Source of the DNA: Saxidomus purpurata
Taxonomy: Eukaryota; Mollusca; Bivalvia; Venerida; Veneridae
Length of the DNA: 64,000 nucleotides
Direction of reading: 5' to 3'
NCBI GenBank assembly: GCA_022818135.1
Contig: JAFMSR010000013.1
Span: 25,807,635 to 25,871,634 of the forward strand
The notes beneath the pieces were generated by a model. It made no database searches, had not been told where the DNA came from, and saw nothing but the letters and a program-made list of their open reading frames with translations. The translations under genes were made by a program, and so were the position numbers. This document shows, in pieces, positions 13,001-25,000 of the stretch (positions within the stretch are counted from its first letter, which is position 1; every line of letters begins with the position of its first letter).

Positions 13001-16000
13001 ATTTCACTATAGACTAAAGATATTTTAGAATAAGAAAAATAAAGAGGAAATATCGTTTTTTCAGGATATTAATGTATTTTGACTTTGACATGACCTTGCA
13101 ATAAAGTTAACAATGTTGTATGTCAATTTGTTTAACATGATAAAATAAATAATATCCATGTAATCACTTGACACTATATCAATAAATAAAACTGCCACAT
13201 CTGGACATATAAATTTCTTTGAACTGGTAATAAAATTTAATGACGACAATCTTGACGCCATCTTAGATTTCCCTGTTTTGGCAATTTATGCTTGCAGTTC
13301 CATGCACTAACTTTGCAGAATATTTTTATATAAAATATTCTATGTAATATTTTTGTCACCACCTTCTCCTTTAAATATGAGACTGTTCGGGTAATTGTCA
13401 CGCTATATAATACCACGTGTAATAGTGTGTATACAATAAAGCGCTTTGAAAAAAAAGGAAATAAGCAATATAAAAACATTTCAGACCTGTGCAAGCCGCT
13501 GGTATAACAAATATTTCGAAGACAATGGTTCCTTCTTCATGAATGGGCTGTGCTATGAGATACCTCTTGACTTCAACAGAAGGAACATCAAAACCATTAC
13601 CGCTCTTGTCAGTGGTCAAAAGCAGACGATGACAGTTCCACGAAGTAACCTCACAAAACTGCATTATGGGATGGGGAATTTAGGCGGATCAGTCCATTAT
13701 ACAACTCAGGTAAGGTGACACTGCGTTTACTGTATCTGACATTTCTTAAAATATCCGAAATACAAACGCGGCTTTTAAAGACAGTTTACGCATTCTTAGA
13801 AATTTTATGTGGCAAACTTTTAGTAGCTGTTTTGAGTAAGTGTGTTAAAAAACTACCGGTTCTTTCATAAAGTATATCCAAGATATTTGGTGTACTTTGA
13901 AAAATACAGTATTTTCTTCTTACTCATATACATGTAAGTTTCGCTCGTCTGAGCAGAAAGCTGTGGATTAGCTATTAGTTCGGGTTGGTGGTCCGGCTTC
14001 AACCGTTGTGGTGGTCCGGTGTCAGTCGTCCGTTGTCAATATTTCACTTTTCTCAGCTCTTCTTCTCGGAAACCACATGTCAGAGTTTTACCAAACTTGC
14101 TCTGAAGCATCATGGTATAGACAACATTTTAAAATTAAAAAATAATTATGTTCCAGTGCACACATGCATCGCTGTTTTTTTATATATAAATATTTAATGT
14201 TTAAACGGCAACGTGTCATGAACCAATAGAACGAATATCAACTAACTTGCTCTGTAGCATCCTTGCGTTGTCCCCTAGTGGTTCCGGTTCAGTGCACACA
14301 GGCCCGCTGTTACTAAAAAAAGAAAAACATTTAAATGTTTTTTTCTTATGAACCAATGGTATAGTTACTACATGTATTACAGAAGATGAAAAGTTGATAA
14401 TTAATGGTGAACAGTTAAGAACTTCTTATATGAAAAACAAGAAAATAAAAGTTAAGACAATTATGTGTTCAAGTTATCAAACACTGCTAACTATGCCTAA
14501 AAAATCACATGTAAAATATTGAACTAAATGCTTTTTTATGCCCCCGAAGTGTGGCATATTAAAATCGTACCGTCCGTTCGTCTGTCCGTCCGTCTGTCCC
14601 CACTTACATATTCGTGTCCGGACTGTAACTTTGTCATGCATTGAAGGATTTTGAAATAACTTGACACAAATGTCAAGCACATCAAGACAACGTGTCGCTT
14701 GCAAGACCCACGTCCCTACCTCAAAGGTCAAGGTCACACTTAGAGTTTGAAGGTAATGGAACCCTATATATATGCACACTTTTCTGTCAGGACTGTAACT
14801 TTGTCATGCATTGAAGTATTTTGAAATAACTTGGCACAAATGTCTAGCACATCAAGACAACGTGTCACGTGCAAGATTCACGTCCCTACGTCAAAGGTCA
14901 AGGTCACACTTTGAGTTTGGAGGTAATGGAATCCTCTATATATGCACACATGCGTGTCCGGATTGTACCTTGTCATGCATTGACGGATTTTAGAATAACT
15001 TGACACAAATGTCTAGCACATCAAGCTGATGTGTCGCGTGCAAGAACCACGTCTCAAAGTCAAAGGTCAAGATCACACTTAGAGATTTAAGGTAATGGAA
15101 TCCTGTATATATACACACATTCGTGTCCGGACTGTAACTTTGTCATTCATTTAAGGATTTTTAAATAACTAGGCACACATGTCCAGATCATCAAGACGAC
15201 GTGTCGCGTGCAAGACTCACGTCCCTACCTAACTGGAACATCATTACCAAGAAATTTGTTAAAATGTAATATTTGATATTAATGGTCCTTTCTTGAACAA
15301 TTATCTAAATGACCATATCAAGGCAATTGTCTTGTTGTCAGGTCTCTTATTTGTTGATCATGCACTGTCCTATTACAAAGCTTATCACCTGTTTGACTAA
15401 AAATTTGTGGCACCCGTTACAAACTAGATCTATGCAGTTTTTTTTTTTCAGGGTGAACATCTTCTACTTGGAGCACCAGGACTTCGATATTTTACTGGTG
15501 GCTTTATAGTTCTTCGGAACGACATCTACATAACTGAATATACAAAGTCGCCGACTAAAATAAATGAAATGTTGGGTAAGATTGATATATAATGTGTTCG
15601 AAAAAAAAGTCAATGCACATGTCGTGCACTTAAAAAAAATTCATCGGAAGAAAGTATTCACGCAAAATAATATTTTAGACAGCACACGATAAACTATCGC
15701 CACCGTTTAAAAATGTTCGACCAGATAGACTCCTTTGAATATCCATTGATTATATATGACCCATGCCTGATTGGATCGTCAGATGAAGAATCAATAATTG
15801 ATCGATATTGGAGGATAAACACAGGGCAAAGTCAGTTGATGTAGAAATCATTACTTGTGCTACCACTATGCGTTTATTGCCTATGCGCTTTCAATTAAGG
15901 ATAATTTAACAATAGGCAGGAAGACACGCAGCTAATGGAAACATGACAAAGTTGCTTAATTGCATTCTCTGCAGTTTGATTAAGAATTTTTATTAAAGAA

Positions 16001-19000
16001 TAATTACAGTTGAATACTAGTTTATTTCTATAATACTATAACACTGATTTTGGTGTTATTACATATGTAATAGCATATCAAAGCAACCACAAAACATCTA
16101 CAACACGATCCATTTTAAAAAGGGATTTTCCAAAAGTTCCCCCAAAAACGGCAATTTTAGGCATTTTTTGTACCAGAAATGCATAATATTGATGTTTTTT
16201 TGTCCTATAAGTACGACACAAAGCAAGTATAACTTTGAAACCTTTAATAAGTAACAAAAAGTACCCACAGAATAACAGGTTGGTATAAAGTGCATAGAAC
16301 GTTCTAAGATCATTTATACCAGACTGCAATCTTTAGAACGATCTAAAGGATGCAATAATAATAACATAGTTTCCATGTTATTTTAGAACATTCTTAATAA
16401 CAAATGTAGAATATGAAGTGGAACGGTTGATATCCGTCCTCAGAACGTCCTAAGAAAATCGATTTTATCCACATCATTATTATCATTCATTAGAACGTTC
16501 TAACAGTAAGAAGCCATACACAATTATCCTTAGAACGACTTAAGGAAATCGTTTTGAAAATGGTAGATATCCGTCCTTAGAACGTCCTAAGAAATTATAC
16601 AGATTTTATAAAAATCATTTTATAAAAAACAAATCATTCATCAGAACAGATTCAGAGAAACACACTTCAAAATATGAACAAAAACATAATCTTTCCGACA
16701 ATTTTTGTTCATCTTTTAAACTACCAAACACATCCGTCCTATGAAAATCGTTATAAAAAGATTCATTCATTAGACACTCTTCAAATTATGAACAAACACT
16801 AAAATTGTTCCTTAGAACGTCCTAAGAAAGTTTTTGTTTATCTTTTAAACAGCCATACACTACCGTTCTTAGAACGTCCTAAGAAAATCGTTTTAAAAGA
16901 TTTTATAAAAATCAAATCATTCATAAGTATAAACAACACAAAATAAGTTCCTTAGAACGTCCTAAGAAAGTTTTTGTTCATCTTTTTTTAAACAGTCATA
17001 CACACCTGTTCTTAGAACGTCCTAAGAAAATCGTTTAAAAAGATTAGCAACAAATCATTCATTAGAACAATCAAACAGTTTCACAGATGCACACCACAAA
17101 AAACAAAATTATAAAACAAAAGATGTGTACCTTAGAACGTTCTTACAGCTTTTGTTCATCATTATAGACTCTTATAATAATGCAATAGTCATACACTTCC
17201 GTCCTTAGAACGTCCTAAGAAAATCGTTTAAAAAAACGTTTAATATCCGTCCCTAGAACGTCCTAAGAAAATCTTTAAAACAGATTTTATGAAAAATCTA
17301 CGCATTCATAAGAAAACTCTAACAGATTCAGAGAGACACACCAAAAATATGTACGAAAGAAATAGATGTGTTTCAGAACGTTCGTTCATGTTATGTTCAT
17401 CCTTAAGGAGAATGACTGAGTTGTGATTATTAATAAGTTTTACAACATCCTCAGATAATTTGAAATACAAAAAAAGTGAAAATAGTGCATGTTCGTCCTA
17501 GGATGTAAAAATATTCTTAGAACGTTCTAAGAGATACAGATCAAGAAATATAAAAAACATTGTATATTCTAACGAATAATTACGAAAATAATAATTCCTT
17601 AAGAACATCCCAAGGATAGAGCAAACTCTATATTAAACCATTTAATATATAACAATACAACACATTCAAACGTTCTAAGAGCTTTAAAATTGGAAGATAT
17701 GTATCCTTACAACGTCCTAAAGTGCTTTGCAAGATTCTAAAAACAGCGCATAACCAGGAAAAGTACCCAGGCTTAGAACGTTCTAAGACATAATGTAAGC
17801 TTAACCATGTGAACACTCTCAAGACTAATAACTGAAAGGACCAAGCTTAGAACATTCTAAGGGTATAAAATGCAAGTTAACTAAACAGTACATTATCAAC
17901 TCCTTTAAATGAGTCAAGCATTTTAAAAGATATACCAACATATTATATCTACTCTTTATAACGTTCTAAGAAATAAAGAACCAAAACTAAGAATTGGAAA
18001 TGCATCCTTAGAACGTCCTATAGTGCTTAATCAATAGAGCGCTTCAAGACTTTAAATGCAACTTTTCTAAATATGTTAGCTACCTTTCTTTAGAACGTTC
18101 TAAGAGAAATTGACTGCAAATTTCAGAGGCATTCCCCAATCCTAAGAACATTATAAGAGAAATGATAAACTAATTTCAGCAATATTTCCATAATTCATAA
18201 CAAACAAGTTCTAAAGTTATATCAAAACGTTTTTTAACAACTCGCATACTTTAAGCAATGTGCATACACAAATTTGAGCTGCAGCTTGCATTATATCTGC
18301 ACTAAATCTAATATATTTGAAATGTGGTAGAAGCAAGTTCTGTGAAATACATTCTACCCAACTCGGGCTGTTTCTGTTTTAAAATAACTATTTTTCTACA
18401 TATTTATATACAGTATAATTAATACTAAAATTTGTCATTTGTTAATTTATAATAATAAGTGCATAAATCTAATCCACTCTTGGTGTATGACAGATGGAGA
18501 TAAAGTACAAAATAAATAAGCATAATTCATAAAAACACAAAATTTTAAGGGGAGCGGTGGTGTAGAGGTTTAGGTGTATGCCGCTCATCCCGGAGGTTGC
18601 GGGTTCGAGCCCCACCAAGGTCACGACCGTACCTCCTCATATGACACCAGTACTGGTTTTTCCAGGAACGGACTCGAGAGTGACTCGGTAAGCTACAAGC
18701 TTTCTTCACAATCGAGCTAAAATAAATTAGTATGAACTAAAAACACAAAAATATGTATGCAGTATTTTCTGTTATTTTAATAGCTGACCTGGCTGGGTGA
18801 AAGTATGCTACACTCAACCAAATTTTGCAGTTTTTGTGCCTGCGACTGAAGTATTTCACATTACATTCTTAAAACTGTAGAAACTCTTGCACCATTAAAT
18901 CCTAAGTGTTCCTCTAAGAGACAGATCCATAGATACATGTACAATTCAACTAACACTTAACAGTTATATTAAATGTTCAAGTAAGACACCTAATGCAAAT

Positions 19001-22000
19001 AAACGTTTTGAAAAAATTTACGGGATTACAACTGTGATTTGAATATATAAAGTAAAATCTGAAATAAAACATACAAGATCTACAGGATACCTGTTAGTTT
19101 TTGGTGTGATATTACTTTATAGTTTCACAGAGTAGCACCAAAAGTGATATTTTCATGAGTGGCATAGCCAATTTAACTAATGTTGGTGTTTACCAGTGAA
19201 ATTTTTTTAATCTTTACTAAATGGTTCATACATGTTCATCTAAGCCATACATTTAGTAGCTGTCACATATTTAAAAGTGTATAAATGTAGTAAATGTCCA
19301 GCCAGAGTATGATATAGTTGATAGTATTTAACTTTCTGTAAGGTTTATTTCCATCTGAAAATCTTAAAAACTGAAAACAAGAACAATAGCCGGTTTCTTT
19401 TTGTCTCCGGTTTTAGGTTTGTCCTTTTCTGCATCTTTTTTCTAGGTTTATTTGCCACTGTTTCACTCCTTGGTTTCCGTTTCAATGTAATCGGAAAGAA
19501 AATCGAGTACATAAGTAGCTGCCATACAAAATATGTCTTATAAGGAATATTTGAAGAAGAAAGCAAATTCCAGTGATGATTGCTCACTTACAAGAAATTA
19601 ATATAATTAAAAATTAAATTTCACTGTCCTTCATTAATGCCCATTATTGCATGTTTATATTACCATTATTTTATCAAAGATTATGAAGATACAACTTACT
19701 GCTTGAATAACAAACATTGCAGACCATGATCAGACTGTAAACTTATGCAGGGTGAACAGGATATGCACTGATATAAAACCTTAACAACTTCTCTAATGAT
19801 GTAATTTTTTTCAAAATAATGTAATTAACACAAAAAAGGTTTTAATTACCGTTGGAGTGTATGTCTCCTTTCGAATTAAATTACCAATGTGCTCAGGCAG
19901 GGCAACAATTACAATTATATCGGTTTCCTTTCTTCCTGCCTGCCGAGGAAGTTTTTCCAGAATCCATTCTGATGCAGGTGCCTTTTTTTTCTTTTAAACT
20001 TTGATAAAACTTAATCCAGAATTCTGCACTGTCTGTTTTTTAAATGATTTTATATTTGTTATTTGTTTAACATTGAACTTTGCATCAACTCTAGCATAGT
20101 CTGGTTTTAGTATATTTGGTTTGCCAGGTGGATTTTTTTTTCAGAAAGTTATTCTCCATATTTATCCAAGGACTGCTGTATTGACCCTTGTACTGTGTTA
20201 GAACCTTTTCACCGTTTTGGTAAATTTAAAATGTAATGTCTGTTTTTTAAATGATTTTATATTTGTTATTTGTTTAACATTGAACTTTGCATCAACTCTA
20301 GCATAGTCTGGTTTTAGTATATTTGGTTTGCCAGGTGGAATTTTTTTTCAGAAAGTTATTCTTCAGATTTATCCAAGGACTGCTGTATTGACCTTTGTAC
20401 TGTGTGAGAACCTTTTCGCCGTTTTTGGTAAAATTAAAATGTAATGGCTTTGAAATTTGCACCAAATCTTCAGTATATGGAAGAAGCCATGGTCTAATGT
20501 TATACATATTACTCAATAGAACACTGTTCTCAAAATGTAAAAGTAAGTCGGATAAAGTTTCAATGTCAATTTTCTTTAATTGTCTAGAATAAACACTAAA
20601 TGCTTTGTCAGCATCTTCATGATTATGGCCGACATATAAGAACGAAATGTGAACCTGCAAAAAATATACACAAATCAGTTATTTTTAAGCTGTCAACAAA
20701 ACAACAAAAATAAGTAAGTGTAAGACAGTTGCTGCATATAATTCCTTGATAAAATTATCCAAACATGTTATTGCTGAAGAAACAATTTAAGATCTATTTT
20801 CCTTCTAATCTCAGTTTATTTTTAGATATTTTTAAGCTGGTTGGCAATGAAGTTGATCCTACTTTATTCAAGATAGCTTTCTTCCTTGAAGTGCTTTGTA
20901 CACTGCTTAAAAAATGAGAACATGTTTCTAGTCTACCAGATCCATAATATTAAAATGACCAAATATTTCATGTGATTAATGATCATCTTATCATTTAATA
21001 AATTAATTCACTTTATATCAATTCATGATGGAACTGTTCTCTTAAAATTAGTACCTCTTCAAATATATTCTTGTCAACAAGAAGTTGTAGAAAAGAGAAG
21101 ACAAATCTGTTTTTGTTTTCACGCCAGCAGTTATCAGCTTGAACATACAGTGTTGGTGGAAGTTTGTCTCCCTGTAATAAGATAATAAAAATTGCGACCA
21201 TTATTTTTATCTTTTGCACTATAGACAGCATGATGGAATATTCACTAAAACATTAAAAACAGACAGTCACAATGATTAACGTACTTCCAAACATTAATTC
21301 GATTTTGAAGTGAACACTAATGACAAGTAGATGATGGGTTACATATCACAACAGATCACCTTGAACATTTGCCTTTAATCAACCAAAATATCATTAATTC
21401 AATATATACGTTCATGTTTTTCAGCGGCTCTCTGCAATACCTTCATAATCACATTCAAGGTCAAATTTGGGTCATGCTGGTACTGGTTAAAATCAACATA
21501 AGTATGAAACCCGCCATGACCATGATTGATGACGCCTGTGATGTGAGTCATAGCTTGTTTCTGGCTCTTGTGTGGCAATAGAACATCCTCTGAATGTGGC
21601 ATTCTATCACCATAGTTATTAGCATAGTCTTCAAGCCATGAAATAACATTTAGCGTTGATTCACGTTCGCTCTTGAATTTTCTTTGTTGTTTTGTAAGTG
21701 CGACTTGGCTAATGAGTAAATGTTTTTGTTTATTCTAATTATTTTTTAAAATGCCTTAAAGCAAACTCCTTTATCATCTTCAAGTTTCAAAATTCTGTAT
21801 CGTCCAATAGTTTAAGAATTCCTTAAAGCATGAATGAGCCAACACATTCTCAAATACAAGAGCTTCGACCAATATATGTATCTTTCAAGGCTTTTTATAA
21901 CGATTTTCTTTGGACGTACTAAGGACGGATGTGTATGACCTTGACCTTTTTTTTGTAGAAAACAATTTAAAACTACAGAAAAAAAATTGAAAAGATTTTT

Positions 22001-25000
22001 TAGTAATAACCTTTACCTAAAAAAAAATTTATTTTGCATAAAACAATTTTATAATAAAAATATATATATTTTAGTAACAGTGACCTTGACCCGCTAAACA
22101 TTTTTTGGGCTGAATACAATTTAAAACAACATAAAATTTGAAAAAATATGTTTTTAGTAACAGTGGCCTTGCGACCCCATCGAGAGAAAAAAAAAGAAAA
22201 AAGGTATCATTGCAATTGGTAACCCCTAGCTCATGTTATTATGTGGAAACCATATTTCTATTTTTAGTAACAGTGACCTTGACCTTGATCCTAGTGACCC
22301 CAAATGCAACCCAAGCTTCCTCTCCCCGCAAACTACCTACACACAACATTCCATTGCAATTGGTCACTCCTAACTTAAGTTATTGAGGGGAAACCATTCT
22401 ACAATTCCTGGTCACTGTGACCTTGACCTTTGAACTTCTAATGTTCCCATTAGGGGTCCTCTTCCGGTTATGACCAACCTCCACATCAAGTTTCAAAATG
22501 TGAGGCCCAAGCGTTCTCGAGCTATCGTTCGAAAACTGTTTTACAATTATGGGTCACCGTGACCTCGAAGTTTGACCTACTGACCTCAAAATCAATAGGG
22601 GTCATCTGCTGGTCATGACAAACCTCCACATCAAGTTTCAAGATGCTAGGTCCAAATATTTTCAAGTTATTATCCGGAAACCGTTTTACTATTCGGGTCA
22701 CTGTGACCTTGACCTTTGACATACTGACCTAAAAACAATAGGGGACATCTGCTGATCATGACCAACATCAAGTTTCAGGATCCTAGGCCCAAGCATTCTT
22801 GAGTTCCATCCAAAAACCAGTTGGTAGACGGACGGACGGACGGACGACCTTACAAATGGGCATTTGTTGGGTACTTTCCATTGCCTCCAATAATAAGAAA
22901 GTAGCCAACAAGGCACTATATAAAGTATTAAAAGTACCCAACATGTGCCCCTTTTTTTGTTGGCTACCTGACGGAATGAATGATATAGTACCCAATATAT
23001 GCCCATATGCGGGCTCGGACCGACCGACCGACCGACATCTGCAAATCAATATACCCCTCTTCTTCGAAGGGGGCATAAAGATGAATCTGTTCTGATGAAT
23101 GATTTGATTTTTATAAAATCTGTATAATTTCTTAAAATGTTCTAAGGACGGATATCTACCATTTTCAAAACGTCGTTCTAAGGACAATTGTGTATGGCTT
23201 CTTACTGTTAGAACGTTTTAATGAATGATAATAATGATGTGGATAAAATCTTTTTAGAACGATTTTTTTCTTAGGACGTTCTAAGGACGGATATCAACCG
23301 TTTCACTTCATATTCCACATTTGTTACTAAGAATGTTCTAAAATAATATGGAAACTATGTTATTATTATTGCATCCTTGAGATCGGTCTAAAGATTGCTG
23401 TCTGGTATAAATGATATTACATGTAGAACGTTCTAAGCACTTTATACCAACCTGTTATTCTGTGGGTACTTTTTGTTACTTATTAAAGGTTTCAAAGTTA
23501 TACTTGCTTTGTGTCGTACTTTTAGGACAAACAACAATCGGTATTATGCATTTCTGGTATAGAAAAATGCCTAAAATTGCCTTTTTGGGGGAACTTTTGG
23601 AAAGTTCCTTTTTAAAATGGATCGTGCTATACATATATTCTAAAATGTACGTCAGGTCCTTTTTGATCACGTTTTTTGAAACAGTAGTGCTCAAGTACAA
23701 AATTTATATTAGACTTTTTATAAGTTGTTTGAAATGTTGCAGATGTGAACTTTTGATAATAATATTGTGATTATGAAATGTATTTTCGAACGATGTACAT
23801 TGTAGAATTTGAAACATACAAAATGGAATATGAATATCATAAATGATACAGGTAAAAAGGTGTCAGGTACTTTTCTTCAACTGGAAATTTGTTTAACACG
23901 CCGTGTTCGGATAACGATACGTCATTGTTGACATTACCGATGAACTTATAATAAAGACATTCGCCTAGGGGAGTGCGAACCAATGAAAAATTAATAGGCA
24001 TTTTAAAATACGCCTGAAATATGTTATTTTACTACTGCACAGATTTTACCTTATCTCAAGCGTTTGCAGACCCACATGTATTTTATTTCTGAAAGATCTT
24101 GTCTGTATTTAAGCATAATTTGGGAGCTACATCCCTTAAAATAAATGAAGAATCGCTTTATTGGCGCTGACCCCGAGGGCGAATGCATTCTGCCGGAAGT
24201 CCATTGCAGGAGCAGTGTGTTGACACATTTCTTATTTTAACACTGTTTCGATATTGATTTTATTACGAAAAAGTAAAAACCTATTCCTATACTGAAACAA
24301 GACATATCTTTAAAACAATGGTCGGTTTTATCCTTATGTAAGAACCCGCCAAATGTCACAGGGTGAGAAAAATGTGCGCGCTGACTGGGAAACGAACACG
24401 TGACCTTCCGCTTACAGGACGAATGCTCTCCCGACTGAGCTTAGATAACCGGTCGCTTATTCATTTAATAAGTCCGCACCGTGACATGTGCAAAACAAAT
24501 TTAATCCTTGTTTTTCTTATCAAATAAGTTACTCGAAATATTGACCGTTTTTCACTGGTCGGAAAGTACAATTACTCTGCACTCATAAGTAACATTAGTT
24601 TGGAGGAAACCACACATAATGTTGATAGATATAAACTATTTACGTACTAAAAATATAAAGCCATTCATTAAAGACTGAAAACGCAAGAGTATTTTATTGA
24701 CCTTTATATGGGATATATCCAATTAAAACGTTTCTTACAGTGTAAAGTTTTCAATCCTAAATGTTATTCATTCTAGTTCTATTTTCATTTGCTGTTGAAA
24801 GGCTAACAACATCCGGTCAAAGGCCAGCTTGATCCTGCTGCGCTGAAAAATAGCATGTTTAATTACATCAGTCAAGTGATTGTCATTAGACTACTTTACT
24901 ACTTTTTAATATAAAGATGTCGTATCAGAAACACTTTTAGACCTATTCCAATGTGGAAAATAACATCTTCTTGAAAGGAATAGAATAACATCAAGAACTA

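Larger units (their letters stand above)
16104..23636 (-). mobile_element. 7.5 kb long-TIR element with palindrome array and DUF7869-like gene
   Basis: Ends are inverted copies for ~550 bp: CACGATCCATTTTAAAAAGG on the left and the reverse complement of AAAATGGATCGTG on the right. Inside, from left to right, are an array of TTAGAACGTYCTAA palindromes, a SINE, a half MITE, minus-strand exons of a DUF7869-like protein, and a nested minisatellite element. No target-site duplication is obvious. The inverted ends and an internal RNase-H-like candidate gene suggest a cut-and-paste DNA transposon, now decayed. Superfamily not recognised. Confidence 0.7.

Noticed and set aside
16078..16329. Minus-strand ORFs resembling a plus-strand ORF at 23411-23770
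   Set aside because: They are mirror images in the two inverted ends; reading frames differ and codons are not preserved.
18550..18625. tRNA gene
   Set aside because: A and B boxes are present but no proper acceptor stem, and a SINE body follows; same for 50955, 54003 and the minus-strand blocks at 24345-26090.
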